From: an uncultured Propionivibrio sp.
Lineage (GTDB): Bacteria > Pseudomonadota > Gammaproteobacteria > Burkholderiales > Rhodocyclaceae
Direction of reading: 5' to 3'
Length of the DNA stretch: 64,000 bases
NCBI RefSeq assembly: GCF_963666255.1
Contig: NZ_OY762656.1
Location: 1,178,001-1,242,000 of the forward strand
Under the pieces are notes generated by a model. It saw only the letters and a program-made list of their open reading frames with translations, searched no databases and had not been told where the DNA came from. The stretch's first letter is position 1, and each line of letters opens with the position of its first letter. This document shows, piece by piece, positions 40,570-48,993 of the stretch. The position numbers and the translations under genes were made by a program.

Positions 40570-42462
40570 TCAAAGTCCTTTGTCATTGACCGTGCAAGGG
40601 CGGCGCTCTTGAACACGCTTCCCGGTAGTGCTCAATGGTGCTGATGGTGTCTGTCGCTGCAAGGCTTGCTGGACGAACTCGCCGATCGGCATGGGTTTGC
40701 CAAACAGGTAGCCTTGATAGTTGAGGCAACCGCTTTCTTTCAGGAAATCGCGCTGCGATTCGGTTTCGACCCCTTCGGCGATGACATCAAAGCCCAACGA
40801 TCGGGACATGGCGATGATCGCGGTGACGATGGCGGCATCGTTTGGATCCGTCATCAGGTCGCGGACAAAGGACTGGTCGATCTTGATCAGGTCCAGGGGG
40901 AGTTTCTTCAGATACGTCAGGGAAGAGTATCCCGTGCCAAAGTCGTCCAGGGAGAAGCCGATCCCCAGGCGCCGGATCCGCTGCATGCGATCGATGATAA
41001 GGTCGATCTTGTCGGCGACGACGCTCTCGGTGAGTTCAAGTTGCAATCGTGCCGGGTTGATATTGTGTTTCAGGATGCTCCGGCAAATTTGGTCGACGAA
41101 ATCATCCTGCATGAATTGACGGGTGCTCACGTTGATGGAAATCGTCAGATGACCAAACGGACCGGACTCCCAGGACTTCAACTGGGCGCAGGCAGTATCG
41201 AGGACCCAGTTGCCAATCTGCACGATGAGGCCGGATTCCTCTGCAAGCGGTATGAAATGGGCCGGTGACACCTGCGGGCGCCCCCTTGGCCGCCAGCGTA
41301 ACAAAGCCTCTGCGCCAGTTATGGCGCCGTCTACATCGACCTTGGGCTGGTAGTAAAGCTGAAACTCTCCCTGCTCAAGGCCCTTGCGCAAGGCCATTTC
41401 AAGGTTGGCTCGATAATCGATGGCAGCCTGCATTTCCGGGTTGAAAAAGCGGATGCTGTCTCGTCCGGCGTCCTTCGCCTGATAGAGCGCTACATCCGCC
41501 TGTTTCAGCAAGGCATCAATGCTTACATCGGTGCCGCGAAACAGCGTGACGCCAATGCTCGGCGTCGTGTGATAGGCATCGGCCGCGCTCGACACGGCAA
41601 ACGGTTGGACGAAGCTCCGGCGGATTTTTTCAGCGACCGCTTCAGCCCTCGCTGCAGCATATGTTTCGCTTCCACCCAAGGACTCGACAATGATGACGAA
41701 CTCGTCTCCCCCGAGACGCGAGACGGTATCTTCCTGACGCAGGAATAGCCTGATACGCTGTCCTACCGCTATCAGAAGACGATCTCCCGCATCATGCCCC
41801 TGGCTATCGTTGAGTACCTTGAAATTATCCAGATCGAGAATCATGACTGCGCCATATTCCCCGCTGCGCTTGCTCGCTACGACGGCGTGGTCAAGACGAT
41901 CGAGCAATAGGCGCCGATTGGGCAGTCCGGTCAGCGGGTCGTAGAACGCAAGTTCGAGGTTGGCTTCCCTGATCTTCTCCAGTCGACGGATGACGTGTCT
42001 GTCCAGCAGCGAAAGCAGGAGGATGCCGATGGCAAGACCGCCGAGGCCAATGGCCAGGGCTAGCGAGAGCATTGGCGTCAGGTCGAATTTGACCGTCAGG
42101 GTTCCGACGCGTTTGCCAAAGTCGAGTAATGGCGCGGATTCGGAAATGCAGGCGCTGGTATCGCATTCCTGGCCGAGTTCCAGCACCATTACTCCCTGCG
42201 CATCGATAATTTCGGTGTGGCTGCTCTTGTGACGAACCTGTTCGATCTGATCTGCGAGTCGTTCGCTGACGTACATCCAGGTATCAGGTCCCTGTGAAAT
42301 AACCGAAGTGGCACGAATCCTCTGGGTGTTTGCGTCATCAAGGACAAGCTGGCGGGCGCCGGAATACCCAGTGGCCAAATACACCAGTGCGGGGGCCAGG
42401 GACGCTCCGATAATCGCCGCTTGGGCAAGACGCCGGACCAGGGTTTCGGTGGGTTGTTGCAT
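40570..42462 (-). CDS. Membrane GGDEF-EAL cyclic-di-GMP protein
   Basis: 630 aa. TM1 (about 12-32), periplasmic loop (about 35-130), TM2 (MLSLALAIGLGGLAIGILLL), GGDEF domain with DPLTGLPNRR and intact RLGGDEF, then EAL domain with AEALLRW, ELTESV and DDFGTGYSSLTYLKKLPLD. Both catalytic motifs look intact, so synthesis and breakdown are both possible. It follows a periplasmic binding protein gene by 11 bp, which suggests ligand-dependent control. Confidence 0.92.
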   Translation of the reverse strand: MQQPTETLVRRLAQAAIIGASLAPALVYLATGYSGARQLVLDDANTQRIRATSVISQGPDTWMYVSERLADQIEQVRHKSSHTEIIDAQGVMVLELGQECDTSACISESAPLLDFGKRVGTLTVKFDLTPMLSLALAIGLGGLAIGILLLSLLDRHVIRRLEKIREANLELAFYDPLTGLPNRRLLLDRLDHAVVASKRSGEYGAVMILDLDNFKVLNDSQGHDAGDRLLIAVGQRIRLFLRQEDTVSRLGGDEFVIIVESLGGSETYAAARAEAVAEKIRRSFVQPFAVSSAADAYHTTPSIGVTLFRGTDVSIDALLKQADVALYQAKDAGRDSIRFFNPEMQAAIDYRANLEMALRKGLEQGEFQLYYQPKVDVDGAITGAEALLRWRPRGRPQVSPAHFIPLAEESGLIVQIGNWVLDTACAQLKSWESGPFGHLTISINVSTRQFMQDDFVDQICRSILKHNINPARLQLELTESVVADKIDLIIDRMQRIRRLGIGFSLDDFGTGYSSLTYLKKLPLDLIKIDQSFVRDLMTDPNDAAIVTAIIAMSRSLGFDVIAEGVETESQRDFLKESGCLNYQGYLFGKPMPIGEFVQQALQRQTPSAPLSTTGKRVQERRPCTVNDKGL

Positions 42463-42473
42463 GGAGGTAGCCG

Positions 42474-43307
42474 CTATGGCTTGAAAGGGATGAAGCCATT
42501 GTGCATGGCGAACCGAAGGACCTCCTGCGATTGCAGGAATTTCATGAATTCCTGCGTTGCCGGATTCGCGGACCGGGCTGATACCAGATAGAACGGTTTC
42601 TCCAGTTGATACGTTCCTTTGCTCAAGGTATCCGTCGAAGGGGCCGCTCCTTCGAATATGGCCGCCTTCAAGGGGCTTTTTGTCAGCAGCAATTGGCCCA
42701 GGGCGACCGTGCCAAATGAACCGGGTGTTTGTTCAAGGCGGGTCAGGTTCTCGACATCATTGTCGGCCACAATGATGCCAAGACGTTTGTGTGCATTGGT
42801 TATGGCGGTGTCGAGTGACGAAGCGTAGGCACGTAGCCGTTTGGTGTCGGTCTCGCGCTCGCTGCGCAGGATGATCCGGATTGCAGTGCCGTCTGCCCAT
42901 CGAGTGGTTTGCCCTGAAAATATGTCCGACACCCCAGTCACGGTCAGTTGAGTTCCCGAAGCCACGTTCTTTCCGGTAAATACAAGCGGCGTTGTGAGCC
43001 AGGGCGTGATCTGGAGCGATGCGCTCTCCTCGGGCGCCGGCGGCAGCGAAATAACGGCAACCTGAATGGCGCCTGCGGACAATGCCCGCAGGCCGCCGCC
43101 GCTGCCCATCGGTGGCATGACGGCGGAAACCTGTCTGTTTGGATAATGATTCAGGTAAACATCGATCAGGTGCTGCATCAGAATTGTGCCGGCCCCCGTT
43201 CCTCCAACGCGAATGGCTTCCTGGGCAAAGACCTGAAAACCAAACATCATCAGGCAGGCTGACAACCACAATCTCATCATCAAGCGTGGGCGAATCGGTT
43301 GATTCAT
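42474..43307 (-). CDS. PstS-like periplasmic substrate-binding protein
   Basis: 277 aa from the ATG at 43307. Signal peptide ends near VFA-QEA (residue 28). The mature protein begins IRVGGTGAGTILMQHLIDVY and has MPPMGSGGGLRALSAGAIQV, a pattern like phosphate-type PBP-like proteins. No ABC permease or ATPase is nearby; the next gene is a membrane GGDEF-EAL protein, so it more likely acts as a signalling co-receptor than in transport. Confidence 0.82.
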   Translation of the reverse strand: MNQPIRPRLMMRLWLSACLMMFGFQVFAQEAIRVGGTGAGTILMQHLIDVYLNHYPNRQVSAVMPPMGSGGGLRALSAGAIQVAVISLPPAPEESASLQITPWLTTPLVFTGKNVASGTQLTVTGVSDIFSGQTTRWADGTAIRIILRSERETDTKRLRAYASSLDTAITNAHKRLGIIVADNDVENLTRLEQTPGSFGTVALGQLLLTKSPLKAAIFEGAAPSTDTLSKGTYQLEKPFYLVSARSANPATQEFMKFLQSQEVLRFAMHNGFIPFKP

Positions 43308-43576
43308 CGTGATTCCTGTTGTTTCGACGAGGGGGTTCCGTGCTGCATATTCCATCGAGCGAGTCGTGTCTGCTGTCGGGCGATCCGGTCTTCGCGACAT
43401 TTAATACATCCGCTGCAACGAATCAGCGGCCTCATCGATGCATTAGCGCCTGTGCCGGACATCCGCTTTCTGGTGCGGGCGAAATGTCTGGCGGCCGCTT
43501 CACGATTGGCTACGCAATGCGCGTATGCGCCCGGAATCGGCTGGCAATAATGGCATTTGCATCGCGTCCGGGTCAA
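43304..43576 (-). CDS. Possible small Cys-rich ORF, unknown
   Basis: 90 codons from a TTG. The stop TGA overlaps the ATG of the periplasmic binding protein gene (ATGA), which is the only argument for expression. It contains CKCHYC and CSGCIKC pairs that could bind metal, and many Arg residues. No recognised homologue and no ribosome site, so a chance frame is likely. Confidence 0.2.
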   Translation of the reverse strand: MTRTRCKCHYCQPIPGAYAHCVANREAAARHFARTRKRMSGTGANASMRPLIRCSGCIKCREDRIARQQTRLARWNMQHGTPSSKQQESR

Positions 43577-43858
43577 CAGGAAATAAGGAGGCCGTTATCG
43601 ACCTGGCTTGCCGATCATGGGGATGCGTCGCTGTTCGGCGGATTGAGGGAATGGCAGGGGCGCAGGCCCGAAGAGGGGAAAGGACCGGGGGCGGTGTTTC
43701 CAGGCCAATTTCACTGCCGAGGTCATGCTGACACGGCTTGGTGAGGTCGGCTGAAACCGACCTGCGCGTAGATCGCTGGCGTCAGCGTGGACTGGCCTGC
43801 CGACAGGTGGCGAGAGGCGGTCGGGTTGATTCAGAAGGCGCGACGTCGGCCGGCATGG
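43308..43858. other. Stretch without a convincing gene
   Basis: About 550 bp between the binding-protein gene and yjdM. Several frames are open but none shows family motifs. One leftward frame (43304-43576, TTG start, 90 codons, Cys-rich, beginning MTRTRCKCHYC) ends in a stop that overlaps the binding-protein ATG; no Shine-Dalgarno precedes it. A 7-bp hairpin (AGGTCGG/CCGACCT) lies near 43744-43763. Confidence 0.5.
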
Positions 43859-44200
43859 TTACGCCTTCTTTACGAACTCCGACTTCAGGCTCATCGCGCC
43901 GATGCCATCGATTTTGCAGTCGATGTCGTGATCGCCGTCGACGAGGTGGATGTTCTTGACCTTGGTGCCGACCTTGACGACGAGCGAGGATCCCTTGACC
44001 TTCAGATCCTTGATGACGGTGATGGTATCGCCATCCTGGAGAACGTTACCCACGGCATCACGAACGACCGACCCGGTCTCGGTGGGTTCGGCAGAACCTT
44101 CCTTGCTCCATTCGTGTGCGCATTCGGGGCAGATGTACATCGCTCCGTCTTCATAGGTGAATTCGGAGTTGCACTGGGGGCACTTGGGCAGGGTCGTCAT
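43859..44200 (-). CDS. yjdM: YjdM/PhnA-family zinc-ribbon protein
   Basis: 113 aa from the ATG at 44200. N-terminal zinc ribbon ([21 protein letters not shown]) and a C-terminal SH3-like PhnA domain ([20 protein letters not shown]). Formerly called PhnA; despite that name it is not phosphonoacetate hydrolase. Function unclear. Its start lies 12-19 nt past the terminator-like hairpin that follows tRNA-Phe. Confidence 0.93.
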   Translation of the reverse strand: MTTLPKCPQCNSEFTYEDGAMYICPECAHEWSKEGSAEPTETGSVVRDAVGNVLQDGDTITVIKDLKVKGSSLVVKVGTKVKNIHLVDGDHDIDCKIDGIGAMSLKSEFVKKA

Positions 44201-44218
44201 GGGGATGGTCCGCAAAGC

Positions 44219-44248
44219 AAAACGGCCAACCCGAAGGTCAGCCGTTTT
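44219..44248 (-). terminator. Terminator after tRNA-Phe
   Basis: Minus strand AAAACGGC...GCCGTTTT with inner pairing of TGACC and GGTTG around TTCG; T-rich after the stem. It separates tRNA-Phe from yjdM, so yjdM may rely on read-through. Confidence 0.7.
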
Positions 44249-44255
44249 AGGTATC

Positions 44256-44331
44256 TGGTGGCCAGTCGCGGAATCGAACCACGGACACGCGGATTTTCAA
44301 TCCGCTGCTCTACCAACTGAGCTAACTGGCC
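44256..44331 (-). tRNA. tRNA-Phe (GAA)
   Basis: 76 nt with encoded CCA. Minus strand acceptor stem GGCCAGT/ACTGGCC, D-arm GCTCAGTTGGTAGAGC, anticodon loop TTGAAAA (GAA), T-arm GGTTCGATTCC. Stems are fully paired. Confidence 0.97.
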
Positions 44332-44342
44332 AAGAGCCGCGC

Positions 44343-44371
44343 ATTATAACGACCCGATCTCGATTCGTCAA
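44343..44371 (-). promoter_or_regulatory. Promoter of tRNA-Phe
   Basis: Minus strand TTGACG (44371-44366), 17-bp spacer, consensus TATAAT (44348-44343), 12 bp before the tRNA 5' end, followed by a GC-rich discriminator (GCGCGG) typical of stringently controlled stable-RNA promoters. Confidence 0.88.
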
Positions 44372-44523
44372 AAATAATGCGCAAATTTCCCATTCACGTC
44401 CTTCACTTGAGTCACTCGTCCCCATGCGATGCGCGTGTCGGGCCTGTCCGAATTCTACGTGCCATTGCGGATTTTTCCTTCGATTTCCATGTGATGCCCG
44501 TCTGGCGGATGCCCGGCGGTGTC

Positions 44524-44551
44524 TGTACAAACGGCTAAAATTGCGTATAAT
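44524..44551 (+). promoter_or_regulatory. Promoter of the ahcY leader
   Basis: TGTACA (44524-44529), 16 bp, consensus TATAAT (44546-44551). Transcription would start about 5 nt before the SAH aptamer. Confidence 0.7.
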
Positions 44552-44562
44552 CCGTAACTTAT

Positions 44563-44636
44563 CCGAGGAGCGCTGCAAAACCTTGTTTCGACGAAGCGAA
44601 TGGTTTCAGGCTCGGACTTTCTAACGGCGCTCACCT
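44563..44636 (+). promoter_or_regulatory. S-adenosylhomocysteine (SAH) riboswitch
   Basis: Contains the SAH-riboswitch core in order: CCGAGGAGCGCTGCAA, CAGGCTCGG and GGCGCTCACC. CCGAG pairs with CTCGG, and GAGCGC pairs with GGCGCTC to form the pseudoknotted fold. It precedes ahcY, its classic target; SAH binding should raise expression. Confidence 0.94.
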
Positions 44637-44724
44637 GACCAACCCGTGCCGACACGGGATTGTGGGTGAGCAAAAAAATCCCGCATCCGCGTCGGCCACA
44701 GTTCTTAAGGAGAACAACTGTGGC
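44629..44724 (+). promoter_or_regulatory. Expression platform of the SAH riboswitch
   Basis: GCTCACC at the 3' end of the aptamer (44629-44635) is fully complementary to GGTGAGC (44665-44671), giving an anti-aptamer helix. CGGGAT (44655-44660) can pair with ATCCCG (44678-44683). A 9-bp perfect hairpin, GCCACAGTT (44695-44703) and AACTGTGGC (44716-44724), holds the Shine-Dalgarno AAGGAG in its loop and the GTG start in its stem. No U-tract terminator is present, so control of translation is inferred. Confidence 0.7.
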
Positions 44725-46120
44725 TCAATTCACCGACTACGTGGTCGCCGACCTCGCCCTTGCCGATTGGGGACGCAAGGAAATCCGTATCGCCGAAACC
44801 GAAATGCCGGGCCTCATGGCCATTCGCGAAGAATTCGCGACGCGCCAGCCGCTCAAGGGCGCGCGCATCACCGGTTCCCTGCACATGACCATCCAGACGG
44901 CCGTGTTGATCGAGACGCTGATCGCTCTGGGCGCCGAAGTGCGCTGGGCGTCGTGCAACATTTTCTCGACGCAGGATCATGCCGCGGCCGCTATCGCTGC
45001 GCAGAATATCCCTGTTTTCGCAGTCAAGGGTGAGTCCCTGCCCGATTACTGGGATTACACCCATCGCATTTTCGAATGGGCCGATGGCGGCTATTCGAAC
45101 ATGATCCTCGACGACGGCGGCGACGCAACGCTGTTGCTCCACCTCGGCGCCCGTGCCGAGAAGGATCTCTCGATTCTGAACAAGCCGACCTGCGAAGAGG
45201 AAACGGTGCTTTTCGCTTCGATCAAGGCCAAGCTGGTCCAGTCGCCGGCGTGGTATTCGACGCGCCTCGCCCAGATCAAGGGCGTCACCGAGGAAACGAC
45301 GACCGGGGTGCATCGCCTGTACCAGATGCACGAGCGCGGCGAACTGAAATTCCCGGCCATCAACGTTAACGATTCCGTGACGAAGTCGAAGTTCGACAAC
45401 CTCTACGGTTGCCGTGAATCGCTGGTCGATGGCATCAAGCGCGCCACTGACGTCATGGTCGCCGGCAAGGTCGCCGTCGTGTGTGGTTACGGCGACGTCG
45501 GCAAGGGCTCGGCGCAGGCACTGCGCGCACTCTCGGCGCAAGTCTGGGTCACCGAGGTCGATCCGATCTGCGCACTGCAGGCCGCGATGGAAGGCTACCG
45601 GGTCGTCACCATGGACTATGCCTGTGACAAGGCCGACATTTTTGTCACCTGCACGGGTAATTACCATGTCATCGCGCATGAGCATATGGTCAAGATGAAG
45701 GACCAGGCGATCGTCTGCAATATCGGCCACTTCGACAGCGAAATCGACGTCGCCTCGATCGAGAAGTACCAGTGGGAAGAGATCAAGCCCCAGGTCGATC
45801 ACGTTGTCATGCCGTCGGGTAACCGCATCATCCTGTTGGCCAAGGGCCGCCTGGTCAACCTCGGTTGCGCTACCGGACATCCGAGCTATGTGATGTCTTC
45901 GTCATTCGCCAACCAGACGATCGCTCAGATCGAGCTGTTTACGCAGACGGCGAATTATCCGGTCGGTGTCTATACGCTGCCGAAGCATCTCGATGAGAAG
46001 GTCGCCCGTCTTCAGTTGAAGAAGCTCAACGCGCAGCTGACCGTGCTGACCGAGAAGCAGGCGCAGTACATCGGCGTGTCGGTGGATGGTCCGTACAAGG
46101 CCGATCATTACCGTTACTGA
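44720..46120 (+). CDS. ahcY: Adenosylhomocysteinase
   Basis: 466 aa, GTG start at 44720 with AAGGAG 7 nt upstream; gives the usual N-terminus [23 protein letters not shown]-binding motif [20 protein letters not shown], the [11 protein letters not shown]-region insert of the long bacterial form, and C-terminal KADHYRY. Hydrolyses SAH to homocysteine and adenosine. Confidence 0.97.
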   Translation: MAQFTDYVVADLALADWGRKEIRIAETEMPGLMAIREEFATRQPLKGARITGSLHMTIQTAVLIETLIALGAEVRWASCNIFSTQDHAAAAIAAQNIPVFAVKGESLPDYWDYTHRIFEWADGGYSNMILDDGGDATLLLHLGARAEKDLSILNKPTCEEETVLFASIKAKLVQSPAWYSTRLAQIKGVTEETTTGVHRLYQMHERGELKFPAINVNDSVTKSKFDNLYGCRESLVDGIKRATDVMVAGKVAVVCGYGDVGKGSAQALRALSAQVWVTEVDPICALQAAMEGYRVVTMDYACDKADIFVTCTGNYHVIAHEHMVKMKDQAIVCNIGHFDSEIDVASIEKYQWEEIKPQVDHVVMPSGNRIILLAKGRLVNLGCATGHPSYVMSSSFANQTIAQIELFTQTANYPVGVYTLPKHLDEKVARLQLKKLNAQLTVLTEKQAQYIGVSVDGPYKADHYRY

Positions 46121-46195
46121 TCGGGGTTGTGCGGCGTCGTCGGGCATCGTTCGGCGACGCCGCCAGCCTGTGTTTCGTCTGAGCTGAAGGCCAAA

Positions 46196-47023
46196 ATGAC
46201 CACCAAAATTTCAATCGAGTTTTTTCCTCCGCAAACTCCGGAAGGGCTGGAGAAGTTGCGTGGCGAGCGTGCGAAGCTGGCGCTGCTGAAGCCCGAGTTC
46301 TTCTCGGTTACCTACGGTGCCGGCGGTTCGACGCGCGAGCGTACGTTTGCCGTCGTCAAGGAGATCGCGGCCGAGGGGTACGAGGCCGCGCCGCACCTTT
46401 CCTGTATCGGTTCCACGCGCGCCAGCATTCGCGAAATACTGGATGAGTTCCGGAGTGCCGGTATTCGTCGAATCGTTGCGCTGCGCGGCGATTTGCCTTC
46501 CGGCACCGCCGAGGCCGGCGAATTTCGTTATGCCAACGAACTCGTAGAATTCATTCGGAGTGAAACCGGCAAGCATTTTGAGATCGAAGTTGCCGCTTAT
46601 CCTGAATGGCATCCGCAGGCCCGCTTTCCGCGTGACGACCTCGCGAATTTCGTTCGCAAGGTCAAGGCTGGCGCCGATTCGGCGATTACGCAGTATTTCT
46701 ACAATGCCGATGCCTACTTTCACTTTGTCGACGAAGTACGTCGGCAGGGCGTCGATATTCCGATCGTTCCGGGCATCATGCCGATCGTCAGCTTCTCGAA
46801 ACTGGCGCGCTTCTCGGATGTTTGCGGCGCGGAACTGCCGCGCTGGATGCGGCGGAAGTTCGAGGGACTTGGCGACGATACCGAAACGATTCGTGCATTC
46901 GGGCTCGATCTCGTGACCTCGCTCTGCGAGCGACTGCTCGCCGGCGGGGCGCCGGGCCTGCATTTCTATTCGATGAACCAGGCAGGGCTGACGACAGAGA
47001 TCTGCAAGCGGCTCGGAATCTAG
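46196..47023 (+). CDS. metF: 5,10-methylenetetrahydrofolate reductase
   Basis: 275 aa from the ATG at 46196 (MTTKISIEFFPPQTPEGLEK is the family start). Includes SVTYGAGGSTRERTF, the ALRGDLP loop and TQYFYNADAYFHFVDEVR. FAD enzyme that makes methyl-THF for methionine synthesis, fitting the SAM-cycle context with ahcY. Confidence 0.96.
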   Translation: MTTKISIEFFPPQTPEGLEKLRGERAKLALLKPEFFSVTYGAGGSTRERTFAVVKEIAAEGYEAAPHLSCIGSTRASIREILDEFRSAGIRRIVALRGDLPSGTAEAGEFRYANELVEFIRSETGKHFEIEVAAYPEWHPQARFPRDDLANFVRKVKAGADSAITQYFYNADAYFHFVDEVRRQGVDIPIVPGIMPIVSFSKLARFSDVCGAELPRWMRRKFEGLGDDTETIRAFGLDLVTSLCERLLAGGAPGLHFYSMNQAGLTTEICKRLGI

Positions 47024-47047
47024 GCACACCCGGCAGGATAATAGAGC

Positions 47048-47087
47048 GTTCCCTTATGAACGGGCTTCCAGATGGAAGCCCGTTTTT
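47048..47087 (+). repeat. 40-nt repeat, copy A (includes metF terminator)
   Basis: GTTCCCTTATGAAC followed by the hairpin CGGGCTTCC-AGAT-GGAAGCCCG and T5. It matches 37 of 40 positions of copy B at 49741-49780. The loop AGAT here is ATCT there, so the two hairpins are exact reverse complements of each other while the flanks keep the same orientation. Confidence 0.9.
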
Positions 47088-47088
47088 T
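47060..47088 (+). terminator. Terminator after metF
   Basis: ACGGGCTTCC, loop AGAT, GGAAGCCCGT followed by T6. Perfect 10-bp stem 36 bp downstream of the metF stop. Confidence 0.95.
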
Positions 47089-47263
47089 CTGGATAAGCTG
47101 TCTTGTCTACGGACGAGGCAGACGTTTGGCTTTCCGTTGTGGTGCGCGTAAGCAACAAACGCGGAAAACGGTTCTATGCATATTGCCTAATGATTGGTTC
47201 GGCGCGGATTCGGATGTAGGATGTCGGCTTCTTGTGTTTTCCACCTGTCTGAGGGATGAACGT

Positions 47264-48271
47264 ATGCCAAACCGCAAAATATGGCCTGAGTGCCCGCGAT
47301 CTCGGCTTCTCCACGCTTTTCTTCTGAGCGGTTTTCTGGCGGGATGTGCCATCCAGTCGCCACAAATAGCACAGAAAGAAGCGCCGCAATCCATCGCCGC
47401 CCAGCAGAAGGCGCAACAGGCGGTGGTCAAGCAGGAACCCAGCGCTCCGACGCTGAAAAGGAAGATCGCGCTCGGGCGAATTACCAACGAAACTGTCTAT
47501 GGTCGCTCGTTATTGCGTGATCGATTCGATGATCCCCTGGGCAAGCAAGTGACCGATTTGATGAGCAAGGCGCTGACCGAAACGGGCGCCTACCTGGTTT
47601 TTGAGCGCCCGGATATCAATCGTGTCGTGGCCGAAAGCAAGTTCGTTGAATCGAAGCTCAACCTGATTGGCGTGGATGCATTGATTGTCGGTTCCCTGAC
47701 CGAATTTGGGCGCAAGACGGTCGGCGAGTCCGGCTTCGTCTCGGCAAGCAAGCGCCAGGTCGCCTTCGCAAAAGTAGACATCCGCCTGGTGGATACGACA
47801 ACCGGGCACGTTTTCTTCGCGACCTCCGGTGCCGGTGAAGCGTCCACCGAGGCGGCATCCACCTTCGGTTTCGGGTCGAGAGCCGGCTATGACGGAACGC
47901 TGAATGACGCCGCAATCCGACAGGCAGTTGGTGATGCCATCAACAGGATGACCGCAGAGCTTGCCAGCCGGCCGTGGGAAACGTTCATTCTCAAGGCCGA
48001 GGGCGCGCGCGTGTTCCTGGGCGGTGGGAAAAGCCAAGGGGTGAAGCCTGGGATGACGTTCTCGGTCTTCACCAAGGGAGAACGGATCAAGTCGCCCCAG
48101 ACGGGCGCTGAAATCACGCTTCCGGGACAACAGGTGGCCCAGGTCCGCGTGGACGCGCTGTTTGGCGAAGGGGACTTGAACGAAGGCTCTGTTGCAAGTG
48201 TCGTTTCCGGATCGATCGCGAACTACAAGCCGGAAGCTGTCGTCGTACGTTATGAGGGCGCACCGAAATGA
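47264..48271 (+). CDS. CsgG-family outer-membrane lipoprotein
   Basis: 335 aa from the ATG at 47264 (GAGGGA about 8 nt upstream). Lipobox FLAGC gives Cys28; a Gln/Ala-rich linker follows, then a CsgG-like domain (about 65-260: ERPDINRVVAESKFVESKLN, VDALIVGSLTEFG, KVDIRLVDTTTGHVFFATSG) and a C-terminal beta extension (300-330). CsgG itself is the curli secretion pore, but no curli genes are near; here it heads a four-lipoprotein operon. Ends in ATGA overlap with the next gene. Confidence 0.85.
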   Translation: MPNRKIWPECPRSRLLHAFLLSGFLAGCAIQSPQIAQKEAPQSIAAQQKAQQAVVKQEPSAPTLKRKIALGRITNETVYGRSLLRDRFDDPLGKQVTDLMSKALTETGAYLVFERPDINRVVAESKFVESKLNLIGVDALIVGSLTEFGRKTVGESGFVSASKRQVAFAKVDIRLVDTTTGHVFFATSGAGEASTEAASTFGFGSRAGYDGTLNDAAIRQAVGDAINRMTAELASRPWETFILKAEGARVFLGGGKSQGVKPGMTFSVFTKGERIKSPQTGAEITLPGQQVAQVRVDALFGEGDLNEGSVASVVSGSIANYKPEAVVVRYEGAPK

Positions 48272-48597
48272 GATCCTATCCTGTCTATCTGGTTGTTTCC
48301 TGCGCACTGCTTTTTTCTGCCGTTTCCGGCTGCACTCATCTGCCGACCGAACGGCAGGGCGTCACCGATATGCGGCCGCAGTTGTCGTTCAAGTATGAGA
48401 ACCCGAGTTTTGAGGGCGGGCGGGTGCTGGTGGACGGCCTGGATGTCGGTTCGGTCGGCGATTACCGCGATGGGAAGGCGTCGCTCAAGGTGTTGCCGGG
48501 CATGCATGTCGTCCGGATCGTGATCGGAAATCAGATCGTGATCGAAGAAAAAGTCTATATGGGCGATGGAGTCAATCGCGCAATCCTGGTGCAGTGA
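48268..48597 (+). CDS. Small lipoprotein, PEGA-like
   Basis: 109 aa. Lipobox AVSGC gives Cys22. The mature part has GGRVLVDGLDVGSVGDYRDG and LKVLPGMHVVRIVIG, a beta-rich pattern like PEGA-type surface domains. I do not recognise a named family. Coupled to the CsgG-like gene by ATGA overlap. Confidence 0.7.
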   Translation: MRSYPVYLVVSCALLFSAVSGCTHLPTERQGVTDMRPQLSFKYENPSFEGGRVLVDGLDVGSVGDYRDGKASLKVLPGMHVVRIVIGNQIVIEEKVYMGDGVNRAILVQ

Positions 48598-48603
48598 GGG
48601 TCT

Positions 48604-48993
48604 ATGAAGAAGAACTTAACAATCATTTTTCTTGTGACGCTCGCTGCCTTGACCGGTTGCGCGCAACGCGGTTTGTACAGTTGGGGTGAGTACGAACGCG
48701 GCCTGTATTCGGCCTATAAGGACCCGAATCAGGTCGAGGCCTTGCGTCTTAAGCTCGAAGCGCATGTTGCCGCAATGGAAACTGCTCAGCAGAAGGTCGC
48801 TCCCGGCTTGTATGCCGAATTGGGTACCTTGTACTACCAGAAGGGCGATACCGATAAGGCCAAGTATTACTACACCAAAGAGCATGACGCCTGGCCGGAG
48901 AGCCGGGGGCTGATGAATGCGCTGAAGTCGAACATGGAAAGAAGAGAGTCGGCGGCGCCGGATCAGCAAGCAGCCAGGGAGGAAGGCAAGTGA
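48604..48993 (+). CDS. DUF4810 lipoprotein
   Basis: 129 aa. Lipobox ALTGC gives Cys19, followed by RGLYSWGEYERGLYSAYKDP and a helical TPR-like part (APGLYAELGTLYYQKGDTDK) typical of DUF4810. Function unknown; the family travels with CsgG-like and DUF799 genes. Confidence 0.85.
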   Translation: MKKNLTIIFLVTLAALTGCAQRGLYSWGEYERGLYSAYKDPNQVEALRLKLEAHVAAMETAQQKVAPGLYAELGTLYYQKGDTDKAKYYYTKEHDAWPESRGLMNALKSNMERRESAAPDQQAAREEGK

